DNA of 64,000 nucleotides, taken from positions 1 through 64,000 of the forward strand of contig JANWUS010000053.1 in NCBI GenBank assembly GCA_024958715.1, in the 5' to 3' direction. The stretch is from Cyanobium sp. FGCU52. Its GTDB lineage: Bacteria; Cyanobacteriota; Cyanobacteriia; PCC-6307; Cyanobiaceae. The notes beneath the pieces were generated by a model. It was not told the DNA's origin. It made no database searches and was given only the letters and a program-made list of their open reading frames with translations. The translations under genes were made by a program, and so were the position numbers. Below, piece after piece: positions 46,602 through 55,893 of the stretch (position 1 is the first letter of the stretch; each line of letters opens with the position of its first letter).

Positions 46602-47117
46602 ATGCCGCCGCCGTTGTCACAGCTCTTGATGGCTCCTGCCCCTTCCCCCTCCCCCCTGCGGATCGGTGCCGATGCCCTGCGGACGCTGGACGTCTCGGCC
46701 CTGGAGCCGCTGGCGGATCTCCCCCCCGCCGCCCTGCTGGAGCGGGCGGGCACCCTGGAGCTCGAGCTGGAGTGGCCGCGGGAGGCGGATGACCCCCGCG
46801 AGCTCTCGGAGATCCCTGAGGTGCGCCTCTGGAGCCTGCGGGCCGATGCCCTGCACCCCTGGCTGCCGCTGCTGCTGGAGCGCTCCAGCGGCCAGCTGAC
46901 GCGCCATGTGGCGATGCTGCTGCCCCACGGCTTCCAGCGGACCGAAGGGATCCGCTTCGCCCCGGAGAGCCTGGAGCTGTGGATCAGCCATCGGCTGTTC
47001 CAGCTCGATGCCTGGTCCCGAGCTTCCGGCGTGGACTGCCGCCAGGGACTCGGCCAGATGGCGGCGGTGCTGGGCTTCGAGCTTGATCCGGGCTTCTGGT
47101 CGGTGTTCGAGGCCTGA
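46602..47117 (+). CDS. crr6: CRR6-family NDH-1 assembly protein
   Basis: The protein has 171 residues and the CRR6 (DUF1817) features near the end: HVAMLLPHGFQRTEGIRFAPESLELWISHRLFQLDAWSRA (about residues 108-147) and GLGQMAAVLGFELDPGFW. CRR6 helps maturate the NdhI subunit of thylakoid NDH-1. This connects with the NDH-1MS' genes of the CO2 cluster in the window. ATG 46602 or 46629 may be the start. The lipoate ligase gene starts 4 bp after its stop. Confidence 0.85.
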   Translation: MPPPLSQLLMAPAPSPSPLRIGADALRTLDVSALEPLADLPPAALLERAGTLELELEWPREADDPRELSEIPEVRLWSLRADALHPWLPLLLERSSGQLTRHVAMLLPHGFQRTEGIRFAPESLELWISHRLFQLDAWSRASGVDCRQGLGQMAAVLGFELDPGFWSVFEA

Positions 47118-47121
47118 GACC

Positions 47122-47940
47122 GTGGCCCCGGGGAGCGAGCCACCGGCTGGCCGCGGCGTTCTGCGCTGGATCCCGCCCGTTGCCCTCGAGGGTGCCTGGC
47201 AGATGGCCCTCGACGAGGTTCTGCTGGATGCGGTGGTGGCCGGCGACGATCCGAGCGGCCCGCTGATCCGGCTGTACCGATGGAGCCGGCCCACCCTCTC
47301 GCTCGGCTATCACCAGCGCCGGATCGAGCCCCACTGGTGCCAGCTGGCCCTAGAGGGGACGATCGATCTGGTCAGGCGGCCCAGCGGTGGCCGGGCGGTG
47401 CTTCATGCCGGTGACCTCACCTATGCCCTGGTCTGGCCTTCGCCGGGACTGCCCCGCCTGGAGGCGTATCGCCAGGCCTGCGCCTGGCTGCAGCGGACCT
47501 TCGCCGACCTGAACCAGCCGCTGGAGTTCGGCGACCATCGTCCCGCCGTCGCCACTGGCAACTGTTTTGCTCTCGCCACCGCCGCCGACCTGGTCCACCC
47601 TGATGGCAGCAAACGCATCGGCAGCGCCCAGCTCTGGCGGCGGGGCCATCTTCTCCAGCACGGCAGCATCCAGCTGAAGCCCCCGGCCGCCCTCTGGCGA
47701 GAGCTGTTCGGCACTCCGCCCCCCTGCCTCGCCCCCCTCCCTGTCGGCGACGGGGAACTGGTGGAGCGGCTGGCTGCGGCGGCGGTGGCCTTCTGGGGAG
47801 AGCTGCGAACCCAGCCCCTCACGGACATGGAACGGGCCGCGGCCGCTGAGCGGCTGGACCGTTACCGGGCACCGGAGCTCTGCAGGGCTGCCCCGGACTC
47901 GGTGACCTCGCCGGTGCCGACCATGCCGCGAGCCACCTGA
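47122..47940 (+). CDS. Lipoate/octanoate--protein ligase family
   Basis: The 272-residue protein belongs to the LplA/LipM/LipB-like ligase fold: GAWQMALDEVLLDAV, RLYRWSRPTLSLGYHQ, RRPSGGRAVLHAGDLTYALV and KRIGSAQLWRRGHLLQHGSI, where the lysine in SKRIGSAQ is the usual lipoyl-AMP lysine. It attaches lipoate or octanoate to dehydrogenase or glycine-cleavage proteins. It starts with GTG 47122, directly after crr6. Its last 79 bp overlap the convergent M50 protease gene. Whether it uses free lipoate or octanoyl-ACP is not clear. Confidence 0.88.
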   Translation: MAPGSEPPAGRGVLRWIPPVALEGAWQMALDEVLLDAVVAGDDPSGPLIRLYRWSRPTLSLGYHQRRIEPHWCQLALEGTIDLVRRPSGGRAVLHAGDLTYALVWPSPGLPRLEAYRQACAWLQRTFADLNQPLEFGDHRPAVATGNCFALATAADLVHPDGSKRIGSAQLWRRGHLLQHGSIQLKPPAALWRELFGTPPPCLAPLPVGDGELVERLAAAAVAFWGELRTQPLTDMERAAAAERLDRYRAPELCRAAPDSVTSPVPTMPRAT

Positions 47941-49175
47941 GCGAGGGCCAGCCCGAGCGGGTAGGTGCCGCCGCGGCGGGCCGCAGCCATCAGGGCGGGG
48001 GGCAGGCGCAGACCCAGGCGCTGCAGCACCGCTTCCCCCAGCTCCGGCCGTTCCAGGGTGCCGCTGGGCAGGCCTGCAGGGCTGAGCACCAGCAGCCGTT
48101 CACAGTTGGGTTCGTCGAGCTTCAGCACGGCCTGCCAGAGCGGCGCCGACTCGCTGATCGCCGGAAGGCTCTCGAGGGGGCGAAGGTGGTCGCCCACCCG
48201 TTCCTCGTCCCAGCGCTGGACCGGCAGCTCCTGGAGGGGGGCATCGTCGATCACGCCCTTCCAACGCCCGCGGTCGCAGACCAGCAGCCAGTCGGGGGCT
48301 CCCGCTGCTTCGCTGCCACCAGGAACAGCGCCACCGCCGGTTCCGGGGGCCGTCCCCAGCCGCAGGTCGCTCAGCTGACGCAAGCTCGTGGAGGCCTCCA
48401 CCACCCGGAAACGGCGCTGGGCCACCTCCTTCACCTGCAGATCCCGGAGCACCTGCTGGATCTGCAGCAACTGGCGCTGGTTGCGGGAGGCTCCCAGTCC
48501 GAACCAGCCGAGCAGCATCAGCCAGGCACCACCGATCCCGGCGCCCCGCAGCAGCAGCAGCACCCCCAGGCTGATCGCCAGCAGGGAGAGCAGCCGGCCG
48601 CAGGCATTGGCCACCTCGACGCCCCGTCGCTGGCTGCCGGTGACCTGCCAGACGAGGGCCTTGACGATCAGCCCCCCGTCGAGGGGGAGACCGGGCAGAA
48701 GATTGAACAGGCCCAGCACCAGGTTCAGGGTGCCGAGCTCCTGCACCATCGGACCCAGAACCGGCGAAAGGTGCGTGACCTGGTGGCTGCCGGCCAGGAG
48801 TGCCGTTCCCAGCACCAGGCTCACGGCCGGACCCGCCGCCGCCACCAGCAGGGCGCCCCGGGCCGTGGAGCATTCCCGCTCCACGCTGGCCACGCCCCCC
48901 AGCAGGAAGAGGGTGATGCTGCGCACTTTCACCCCCTGGGCCAGGGCCATCAGGGAGTGGCCGAGCTCATGCAGCAGCACCGAGACGAACAGCAACAGGG
49001 CCGTGACCAGGGCCACCACCCACACCATCCCCGGTGATGTTCCGGGGGTGAGTTCCCGGCGGAACTGCTGCTCGAAGGCCAGGGTCGCCACCAGCAGGAT
49101 CACGAACCAGGTGGGGTGGATGCGCAGGGGGATGCCGCGGATCTTCAGCAGTTGCCAGCCTTCGCCCACGGCCAC
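47862..49175 (-). CDS. Site-2 (M50) metalloprotease
   Basis: The 437-residue membrane protein is a Rip/SpoIVFB-type intramembrane protease. The zinc-binding HELGHS lies in a helix near residue 70, and the third ligand in NLLPGLPLDGG around 160. Four to six helices in residues 15-225 precede a cytosolic C-terminal half resembling a degenerate CBS-pair (RRFRVVEASTSLRQLSDL, DDAPLQELPVQRW). It may cleave anti-sigma or other membrane regulators. It is divergent from trpF (56 bp). Confidence 0.9.
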   Translation of the reverse strand: MAVGEGWQLLKIRGIPLRIHPTWFVILLVATLAFEQQFRRELTPGTSPGMVWVVALVTALLLFVSVLLHELGHSLMALAQGVKVRSITLFLLGGVASVERECSTARGALLVAAAGPAVSLVLGTALLAGSHQVTHLSPVLGPMVQELGTLNLVLGLFNLLPGLPLDGGLIVKALVWQVTGSQRRGVEVANACGRLLSLLAISLGVLLLLRGAGIGGAWLMLLGWFGLGASRNQRQLLQIQQVLRDLQVKEVAQRRFRVVEASTSLRQLSDLRLGTAPGTGGGAVPGGSEAAGAPDWLLVCDRGRWKGVIDDAPLQELPVQRWDEERVGDHLRPLESLPAISESAPLWQAVLKLDEPNCERLLVLSPAGLPSGTLERPELGEAVLQRLGLRLPPALMAAARRGGTYPLGLALAQVARGMVGTGEVTESGAALQSSGAR

Positions 49176-49231
49176 CGTTCCATCGAGCCCCCGGTAGCTT
49201 CCGGAGAGTGGAAACCCGATCCTAGAAACCG

Positions 49232-49966
49232 ATGGCTCCCGACTTCGGGCCCCAGCCTCGCCTGAAGGTCTGCGGCCTGCGCCAGCCGGCCCAGGCCCGG
49301 GCGGTGGCCGCCCTGGGGGTGGAGGCCGTGGGGGTGATCGGGGTCAGCACGTCCCCGCGCTATGTCGCTGCGGCGGATCGGCCGGCGCTGTTCGCCGCCA
49401 TGGCCGAAGGGGCCCCGGCCTGTCTCGGTGTGCTGGTGGTGGCCGATCCGCCGGACGAGGAGCTGGAGACCCTGGTGAATGGCCGTGGCCATGCCGTGGT
49501 CCAGCTCCATGGTCAGGAGAGCGTGGAGCGTTGCCGATCGCTGCGGCAGCAGCTCGGACTCCCCCTGTGGAAGGCGGTGCGGGTCCGCGGCCCCCATGAC
49601 CTGGACGCCGCCCTGGCCTATGCCCAGGTGGTGGATGCCCTGCTCCTGGATGCCTGGGTGCCCGACCAGCTGGGGGGCACCGGGCATCGCATCCCGATCG
49701 AATGGCTGGAGGACTTCGTGCCGCCCCTGCCCTGGTGGCTGGCCGGTGGTCTCACCCCGGAGCGACTGCCGGAGGTGCTTCAGCGCCTGCGGCCCCATGG
49801 CCTGGATGTGTCCAGCGGAGTGGAGGACGCCCCCGGTGTGAAGAACCTGGAGCGTGTGCGGGCGTTGGTCGCGGCGCGGGATCGCTCGGTCGCGGCCGGC
49901 ACGGCAGGATTCAGCCCATCTCCGGGATCGACCTCCCCGTGCCCCATGCCCCCCTCGACGCCGTGA
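49232..49966 (+). CDS. trpF: Phosphoribosylanthranilate isomerase
   Basis: The protein has 244 residues and a TIM-barrel: RLKVCGLRQPAQARAVAALGVEAVGV with the catalytic Cys, VVQLHGQES, LLLDAWVPDQLGGTG and WWLAGGLTPER, GLDVSSGVEDAPGVKN. It catalyses the third step of tryptophan synthesis. The last 25 residues ([13 protein letters not shown]...) run on past the usual end and overlap the next gene's start by 4 bp (GTGA). Confidence 0.92.
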   Translation: MAPDFGPQPRLKVCGLRQPAQARAVAALGVEAVGVIGVSTSPRYVAAADRPALFAAMAEGAPACLGVLVVADPPDEELETLVNGRGHAVVQLHGQESVERCRSLRQQLGLPLWKAVRVRGPHDLDAALAYAQVVDALLLDAWVPDQLGGTGHRIPIEWLEDFVPPLPWWLAGGLTPERLPEVLQRLRPHGLDVSSGVEDAPGVKNLERVRALVAARDRSVAAGTAGFSPSPGSTSPCPMPPSTP

Positions 49967-50535
49967 CGCCTCCCCCGACCCGTGTGGCCGCGGCCCTTGG
50001 CCTCGGCTTCCGCCGACGGCGGACCTCAGCCCTGGCCGCGCTGGTCGGATGCCTGCTGGCGACCGCGGCTTCTCAGGTGCGGGCCCAGGATCTGGTGGGC
50101 TGCCGGCTGGTCGAGGCCACGCTCCAGTGCCTGCCGGGTGTCGATGCCACGCCCCAGCAGCAGATCCAGATCCTGAAGGGCGAGATCGGCGCCGACCTCC
50201 AGCAGGAGGCCATGGTGGAGCAGCGCATCGACGGGCTGCGCCAGGTGGTGCTGGCCGGAGAGGCCATGGAGGGAAGCCTGGTCCGCGCCCAGTTGGCCAC
50301 GGATTCCGGGGCCAACCTCGGAACGGTGACCTACCACTGGTACCGCCTTGCTCCCGGGCGGAACCGCTGGGAGCTGATCCCTGACGCCCAGGGGGACAGT
50401 TACACCGTCAGCCGCAACGACATCGCCTACGAACTGATGGTTGTCGTGGTGGTGACCACGCCCGATGGAACCAGGCGCAGCCAGTCGGCCCCGGTGGGGC
50501 CGGTGCGGGTGCTTAATCCGTTGGCTTCTCCCTGA
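49963..50535 (+). CDS. Secreted hypothetical protein
   Basis: The 190-residue protein starts with GTG 49963. It has a signal peptide (SALAALVGCLLATAASQVRAQ) with a likely AxA cleavage near residue 41. The mature part is VGCRLVEATLQCLPG, with a disulphide-capable Cys pair, a coiled stretch, and a beta-sandwich domain GTVTYHWYRLAPGRNRWELIP...YELMVVVVVTTPDGT like a single Ig/fibronectin-type module. It is probably periplasmic or lumenal. No family is recognised. It overlaps trpF by 4 bp and converges with folE. Confidence 0.65.
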   Translation: MTPPPTRVAAALGLGFRRRRTSALAALVGCLLATAASQVRAQDLVGCRLVEATLQCLPGVDATPQQQIQILKGEIGADLQQEAMVEQRIDGLRQVVLAGEAMEGSLVRAQLATDSGANLGTVTYHWYRLAPGRNRWELIPDAQGDSYTVSRNDIAYELMVVVVVTTPDGTRRSQSAPVGPVRVLNPLASP

Positions 50536-50560
50536 GGCCGAACCGTTGGGAGCCGAAGGC

Positions 50561-50580
50561 TGCTGATCAGCTGATCAGCA
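50561..50580. terminator. 20-bp perfect palindrome at the folE end
   Basis: TGCTGATCAGCTGATCAGCA is a perfect 20-bp palindrome that covers the last codons of folE (stop at 50567) and lies 25 bp after the secreted-protein gene. It can form a cruciform or a hairpin to stop both convergent transcripts. It shares TGATCAGC with the chlL terminator. Confidence 0.5.
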
Positions 50581-51310
50581 GCGATTCCTGCTGCTTCACC
50601 AGCTCGAAGAACTCGGCCTTGAGGCTGGGGTCGTGACGGAAGTCGCCGCGCACCACCGAATTGACCATGCTGGTCTGCGGTTCCTTCACGCCCCGCCACT
50701 TCATGCAGTAGTGCTGGGCTTTCACCAGGATCGCCAGACCGCGGGGCTGACAGAGGCGCTCGATCTCATCGGCCAGGATGATCACCGCTTCCTCCTGGAT
50801 GTGGGGGCGCGAGAACACCCAGTCGGCCACGCGCGAGAACTTCGAGAGCCCGATCACCCGCTCACCGGGCTTGATGCCGATCCAGCAGCTGCCCAGGATG
50901 GGCACCAGGTGGTGCGAGCAGGCCGAACGGACCGTGATCGGCCCCACGGTGTAGATCTCGTCGAGCTGTTTGACGTTGGGGAAGCTGGCGATCTTCGGCT
51001 GCTCGTGATAGCGGCCCCTGAACACTTCGTGGAGATACATCCGGGCGACCCGTTCGGCCGTCTCCTCGGTGTTGTGATCGTTGTCGATATCGATCACGAG
51101 GCTGCGCAGCAGCTCGCGCACCTTGCCGGCAACTTCGATTTCCAGTTGATCGAGCTCGCCCTCGAGCAGATGGTCAGCGATGTTGTCGTTGGCCAGGAAC
51201 GGCACACCGGCTTTCTCCAGGCGCTCGCGGATGCGCAGGCTCACCGGCAGGGGAGCGGCGGTGGGAACGTTCTGGCGATTGCCGACGCCGTTGGGGAGGG
51301 TGGAGGTCAT
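50567..51310 (-). CDS. folE: GTP cyclohydrolase I
   Basis: The 247-residue protein has zinc ligands in VRSACSHHLVPILG and a late Cys near KAQHYCMKWRGVKEP, and the family motif ETAERVARMYLHEVFRG, GPITV. It converts GTP to dihydroneopterin triphosphate for folate or pterin synthesis. It lies 9 bp after the SDR gene and is the last of the ado-aar-accA-SDR-folE run. Confidence 0.94.
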   Translation of the reverse strand: MTSTLPNGVGNRQNVPTAAPLPVSLRIRERLEKAGVPFLANDNIADHLLEGELDQLEIEVAGKVRELLRSLVIDIDNDHNTEETAERVARMYLHEVFRGRYHEQPKIASFPNVKQLDEIYTVGPITVRSACSHHLVPILGSCWIGIKPGERVIGLSKFSRVADWVFSRPHIQEEAVIILADEIERLCQPRGLAILVKAQHYCMKWRGVKEPQTSMVNSVVRGDFRHDPSLKAEFFELVKQQESLLIS

Positions 51311-51319
51311 GGGAGAGAT

Positions 51320-52030
51320 TCAGAAGGCGCCGGCTGCCGGCATGAGGGTGAGGTCTTCGACCGTCTGGGTGTAAGGCTGCTGCGCGAGGTACAGCACGGC
51401 GTCGGCCACCTGCTCGGGGGCAAGCATGGCACGGCGGTCGAAGGAACTGTGGACGGTTTCGCTGTCCCAGAGGGGTGTATTGACCGAACCGAGGGTGAGG
51501 GTGGTCACGCTTACACCATGCTGCCGTTCCTCTTCCGCCAGACAGCGACTGAAGGAGGCCAGGGCGGCCTTGCTGACGCAGTAGGCCCCCCATTCCGGGA
51601 AGGCGTTGCGGGCCGCATGGCTGCTGACGTTGATGATGCGGGCACCCCCCGCCGTGCGCAGCCGCGGCAGCAGGGCCTGGCAGATCTGAAAGACGCTGGT
51701 GAGGTTCAGCTGCAGCAGCCACTGCCAGCGATCCACCGGCATGTCGGCCAGGGATCCCGTCCAGGCCGCGCCCGCATTGTTGATCAGCAGCCGCGGCTCC
51801 AGCCCGCGGGAGCAGAGGGCCTCGAGGCCGGGCCTGATCGCTCCGGGATCCCCCAGATCGATCCCCTCGCTCTCCACCCGGGTGCCCGAGGCCCTGAGCT
51901 CATGGGTGAGGCTGTCGAGCTCGGCGCTGGGCCGGGCCACCAGCAGGAGATCGAAGCCTGAGGCTGCAAGCCGCCGGGCCGCCGCGGCTCCAATGCCCCG
52001 GGAGGCACCGGTGATCAGGGCACAGGTCAA
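51320..52030 (-). CDS. Short-chain dehydrogenase/reductase
   Basis: The 236-residue SDR has ALITGASRGIGAAAARRLA, LLINNAGAAWTG and the catalytic Tyr/Lys in AYCVSKAALASFSRCLAEEE. The substrate is unknown; it may be a carbonyl or pterin reductase, considering folE next to it. It is 24 bp after accA and 9 bp before folE. This gene lies at the same place in many picocyanobacterial genomes as far as I recall. Confidence 0.88.
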   Translation of the reverse strand: MTCALITGASRGIGAAAARRLAASGFDLLLVARPSAELDSLTHELRASGTRVESEGIDLGDPGAIRPGLEALCSRGLEPRLLINNAGAAWTGSLADMPVDRWQWLLQLNLTSVFQICQALLPRLRTAGGARIINVSSHAARNAFPEWGAYCVSKAALASFSRCLAEEERQHGVSVTTLTLGSVNTPLWDSETVHSSFDRRAMLAPEQVADAVLYLAQQPYTQTVEDLTLMPAAGAF

Positions 52031-52054
52031 GGAGGTTCGGTAGGAACCGAAACC

Positions 52055-53044
52055 CTACGCCGCCGGAACCGTCGGCGTGGCAGACCCGTCCAGAAACCGT
52101 CCCATGCGTCTGAACTTGGCGTAGCGCTGGTCGATCCGCTCCTCCTCCCCCAGGGCCAGCAGCTCGCCAAGCTGGCTCAGCAGGGCGGTCTTGAGGGTTT
52201 CCGCCGCCTTCAGGGGCGCCCAGTGGTTGCCGCCGGAGGGTTCCGGCAGCACCGCATCGATCACGCCGAGCTGCAGCAGATCGGGGCCGGTGATGCGCAG
52301 GGCCTCCGCCGCCACCGGGGCCTTGGCGGCATCCCGCCAGAGGATCGAGGCGCAGGCCTCAGGGCTGGCCACGGTGTAGACGCTGTGCTCGAACATCAGC
52401 AGCCGATCCGCCACCCCGATCCCGAGGGCCCCGCCTGACCCCCCTTCGCCGATCACGGTGGCGATGATCGGCACCCGCAGCCGGAACATCTCGCGCAGGT
52501 TGACGGCGATCGCCTCCCCCTGTCCCTGCTCCTCCGCCAGTACCCCCGCATAGGCCCCGGGGGTGTCGATGAAGGTGATGATCGGCAGGCGGAAGCGATC
52601 GGCATGCTCCATCAGGCGCATCGCCTTGCGGTAGCCGCCGGGAGAGGCCATGCCGAAGTTGCGGGCCACGTTCTCCTTGGTGTCCCTGCCTTTCTGGTGC
52701 CCCAGCATCAGCACCGGCTGGTCGCCGATCCGGCCGACGCCCCCCACCAGGGCCTGGTCGTCGGAGCCGCGGCGGTCGCCGTGCAGCTCGATCCATTCGT
52801 CGCTGATCACCTGGATGTAATCGAGCGTGCTGGGGCGCTGGGGGTGGCGCGCCACCTGGATCTTCTGAGCCGGGGTGAGGGCGTTGAAGATCTCCTCCCG
52901 CCGGCGCGTGGCCAGGGTTTCCAGTTGCAGCAGCTGCTGGCTCACGTCCACCTCGGAGTCGCGGGCCAGCTGGCGGATCTGCTCGATCTGCTCCTCCAGC
53001 TCCACCAAGGGCTTCTCGAAATCGAGCAGGGCGCGACGGGCCAT
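52055..53044 (-). CDS. accA: Acetyl-CoA carboxylase carboxyltransferase subunit alpha
   Basis: The 329-residue subunit transfers the carboxyl group from biotin to acetyl-CoA, the first step of fatty-acid synthesis. Landmarks are [53 protein letters not shown] region (about 74-108), [27 protein letters not shown] and [27 protein letters not shown] region. It follows the AAR gene by 45 bp and supplies malonyl-CoA for the acyl-ACP pool that AAR uses. Confidence 0.95.
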   Translation of the reverse strand: MARRALLDFEKPLVELEEQIEQIRQLARDSEVDVSQQLLQLETLATRRREEIFNALTPAQKIQVARHPQRPSTLDYIQVISDEWIELHGDRRGSDDQALVGGVGRIGDQPVLMLGHQKGRDTKENVARNFGMASPGGYRKAMRLMEHADRFRLPIITFIDTPGAYAGVLAEEQGQGEAIAVNLREMFRLRVPIIATVIGEGGSGGALGIGVADRLLMFEHSVYTVASPEACASILWRDAAKAPVAAEALRITGPDLLQLGVIDAVLPEPSGGNHWAPLKAAETLKTALLSQLGELLALGEEERIDQRYAKFRRMGRFLDGSATPTVPAA

Positions 53045-53089
53045 CGGCGGGTCTCGGGGGGACGTGGGGGGAGGAAGGTGGCGGCCGGC

Positions 53090-54139
53090 TCAGGCGGTGG
53101 CCAGGCTGGGGATGGTCTCGCTCTCGAGACCGAGGGCGCGGAACCCGTGGCGACGGGAGGCGGCGCCGATCCAGTCCATGCGATCGAGCTGGATGTTGTT
53201 GCGGCCCCAGCTGAAGTTGGTGTGCTCGTTCTCGAAGTCGAGCAGCATCGCTTCGGCGAAGCAGGCGAACATCTGGCGCAACGGGCGGGCCATGTCGGCG
53301 GCCTGGGCCACGGTCTGCCAGTCGATGTCGGTGTGGAACTCCACGATGCCTCCCTTGAGCACGTGGATTCCCTCGCCCGCGGCCTTCGTGTCCAGATTCT
53401 TGGGGTAACCGCCGTCGATCATCAGGCAGGGGCGTTTCAGGCTGCCCGCATCGATGGTGTGACCCTGGGGCAGGCTGGCCACCCACACCACGATGTCCGC
53501 CTCGGGCAGGGCCTCCTCGAGGGCGAGGATGCGCCCCCCGCCCAGTTCCGCCTGGAGATCCAGCAGCGGCTGGGGCTGGCGGGCCACCAGCAGCAGTTCG
53601 GCCACCCCGGTGCGCTGGCTCAGCCAGCGGCAGACGGCGCTGCCGATGTCGCCCGTGGCACCCACCACCGCCACCGTGGCCTTCCGCAGGTCGATGCCCA
53701 GCCGGGGGGCCTCGTTCTCCACCTGCTGGCAGATCACCCAGGCGGTATGGGTGTTGCCGGTGGTGAAGAGCTCCCACTTGAGCGTGGTGTTGCGGATGTG
53801 CTGTTCCTTGAGGAGATTGAAGTTCTCGAAGATGATCGAGGTGAAGCCCCCCAGGGCGCTGATGTCGATCCCGCTCTTCTGGGCCAGCTCCATGGCGTTC
53901 AGCACCTTGCGCCTTGCCGTCTTGAAGCGGCTGAGCATCTCCGGCACGAACACCGAGTCGATGTAGGCCCCCTCGATCGTTTTGCCAGTGGCGCTGGTGA
54001 CGTTGAAGCGCTCCACAAGCTGGGGCGGAGCGCTGCACCACATCTCAAGGTCTCCCTGGGCGTACTCGGGGAAACCGAGCTGCTCGGCAAGCTGACGGGC
54101 GGACTCGAAGCTGGTGGAGTGACCGATCAGGCCGAACAT
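53090..54139 (-). CDS. aar: Long-chain acyl-ACP reductase (AAR)
   Basis: The 349-residue protein reduces acyl-ACP to fatty aldehydes. It begins [23 protein letters not shown], has an active-site-like region and a Rossmann NADPH loop [18 protein letters not shown], and the family-specific [31 protein letters not shown] (about 104-134). Together with ADO it produces odd-chain alkanes for membranes. It lies 124 bp downstream of ado and 45 bp upstream of accA. Confidence 0.96.
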   Translation of the reverse strand: MFGLIGHSTSFESARQLAEQLGFPEYAQGDLEMWCSAPPQLVERFNVTSATGKTIEGAYIDSVFVPEMLSRFKTARRKVLNAMELAQKSGIDISALGGFTSIIFENFNLLKEQHIRNTTLKWELFTTGNTHTAWVICQQVENEAPRLGIDLRKATVAVVGATGDIGSAVCRWLSQRTGVAELLLVARQPQPLLDLQAELGGGRILALEEALPEADIVVWVASLPQGHTIDAGSLKRPCLMIDGGYPKNLDTKAAGEGIHVLKGGIVEFHTDIDWQTVAQAADMARPLRQMFACFAEAMLLDFENEHTNFSWGRNNIQLDRMDWIGAASRRHGFRALGLESETIPSLATA

Positions 54140-54263
54140 GGGCGAGGCAGACGGGGCTTGGGGAAGGCAGGGATCCTGACAGCCGCTGGAGACGGTTGAA
54201 GGTCCTGTCGCCGGCGATACATCCTGCCATGCCCGATTCGGGCCCCAGGCCGGAAACCCCGAT

Positions 54264-54995
54264 TCAGCCCACCAGGGCGGAGGCGGCCATGCGGGCGATC
54301 TCCCGAGGGGTGAAGCCGATCTCCGTGAGGGCTTCCTGATAGGAGGTGAGGAAATCAGCCATCAGATCCTCCTTCTCCATCTGCAGCACGGCGGCATCGC
54401 CGGCCACCTGATCGAGCATGCGGCGCACAAGGGGCAGGTTGTCGCGGTTGGCCTGCTCGAACTCCTCGCGGATGGTGTCGAGGTTGGCCTTGAGCCACTC
54501 CTGCCCGTAATTGAGGTGCAGGTATTCATCCTTCACCACGCCCTCGGTGATCTTGCGCGCGAAGGGATCGGCGACGGGAATGTAGATGTGATAGGCCGAG
54601 ATGGCGAAGGCCTCGATCAGAATCGCCTGAATCAGCAGACAGGTGACCACCTTGCCCTCGGAGAGGGCCTTCTGGAAGTTGTTGCGCAGGGGCGCGAAGA
54701 AGTCGCGGGCGAAGGGCATGTCGGCCTCCACGCCCAGATTGGCGCCGCAGGCGGTGAAGCCTTTCTTGTGTTTGAGCTCCATCCGCGCCAGGCGGCCGAG
54801 TTCCTCGGCCTCGTTGGGGAGGAGGGTGCCCAGGGCGATGTAGTTGTCGTGGGCCTCCTGCTCACCCTCGATCACGATCGCGTTGATGCGGCTGTAGGCG
54901 CTCTTGTAGGAGCTGCTGCCGAAATCGGGCAGACCATCAGGCAGACCTTGGTTCTCGGCGGCCGGCACGGGGCTGGGGGTGTCGAGAGAGGGCAT
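54264..54995 (-). CDS. ado: Aldehyde-deformylating oxygenase (ADO)
   Basis: The 243-residue ferritin-like diiron enzyme turns fatty aldehydes into alkanes. Diiron ligands are in [35 protein letters not shown] and [16 protein letters not shown]. The Tyr/Phe-rich tunnel ([17 protein letters not shown]) is conserved. I chose ATG 54995 (MPSLDTPSP) over an upstream ATG at 55019. It leads the aar-accA run and is 37 bp from the end of the creatininase gene. Confidence 0.95.
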   Translation of the reverse strand: MPSLDTPSPVPAAENQGLPDGLPDFGSSSYKSAYSRINAIVIEGEQEAHDNYIALGTLLPNEAEELGRLARMELKHKKGFTACGANLGVEADMPFARDFFAPLRNNFQKALSEGKVVTCLLIQAILIEAFAISAYHIYIPVADPFARKITEGVVKDEYLHLNYGQEWLKANLDTIREEFEQANRDNLPLVRRMLDQVAGDAAVLQMEKEDLMADFLTSYQEALTEIGFTPREIARMAASALVG

Positions 54996-55032
54996 GTCCA
55001 GAGGGTAAGGGCAGGTCATGACTGTAGACACC

Positions 55033-55836
55033 TCAGTCCGAACCCGGGGTCGGGGGCCAGTCGGAGCGGAGCAGGGCTTCCAGGCGCCTCTGCCAGCCCT
55101 GCACCAGCCGCTCGAACAACTCCGCCCCCAGCTGGGGCGAGGCCCCACCCGCGTCCCCCACCACCCCGCTGGTGCTGATCTCCCGGGTCAGCCAGGAGGC
55201 GGGGGCCTCCCCCTCAAGGCTCCAGCCTGGAGGCGGTGCGAGGCCGGGGCCATCGGCCGGTCGGGCCGGGCCCACCAGCTCGGGCCGCAGGTGCAGCATC
55301 AGGCTGGTTTCGGCCAACCCGGCATGAAGCCCCTGGCTGCGTTCCGGTTCGGGAATCAGCTCGCCGATTCCCTCGGGCCCCCGCCAGAGGAAGCAGGGCA
55401 GAACCGCCAGCTGGGGCGTGCCTGCCCGCAGCTGCCGCGCCGCCACCTCCAGCAGGCCGATCTGCCCCCCATGGGCATTGAGCAGCACGAGGCGCCGGAA
55501 GCCTGCCTCCGCCAGCTGGGTGCCGATCTGAACCACCAGGGCGATCAGCAGGTCGGGCGAGAGGGAGAGGGTGCCGGCGAAGCCGGCGTGTTCCGGCGAG
55601 AAGCCCAGGCTCTGCAGGGGCAGACGCCAGATCGGCAGCGCCGGATCCAGCCGTTCGAGCACCGCGTCGCACAGCCGGTCAGCGAACAGGGCATCGGTGG
55701 CCAGCGGCAGATGGGGGCCGTGCTGCTCGATCGCGCCGAACGGCCAGATCACCGTGCTGCCCGGCCTGGCAGCGCCACGGCGCACATCCGGCCAGGCCAG
55801 ATCCTCCAGCCGGCGTCGGGGCACGGTGTTCTCCAT
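55033..55836 (-). CDS. Creatininase-family amidohydrolase
   Basis: The 267-residue protein begins [21 protein letters not shown] and shows the creatininase metal motif [39 protein letters not shown], and [16 protein letters not shown], which supply Glu, His and Asp ligands. Members hydrolyse cyclic amides, including creatinine or formamidopyrimidine deformylation products; the substrate here is unknown. It is divergent from the S1-domain gene, with 57 bp between the starts. Confidence 0.88.
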   Translation of the reverse strand: MENTVPRRRLEDLAWPDVRRGAARPGSTVIWPFGAIEQHGPHLPLATDALFADRLCDAVLERLDPALPIWRLPLQSLGFSPEHAGFAGTLSLSPDLLIALVVQIGTQLAEAGFRRLVLLNAHGGQIGLLEVAARQLRAGTPQLAVLPCFLWRGPEGIGELIPEPERSQGLHAGLAETSLMLHLRPELVGPARPADGPGLAPPPGWSLEGEAPASWLTREISTSGVVGDAGGASPQLGAELFERLVQGWQRRLEALLRSDWPPTPGSD

Positions 55837-55893
55837 CGGCCTGTCCCCGGAGGTGGTCCGTACAGTGTGAAGCCCCTGAGCATCCCCGAGGTC

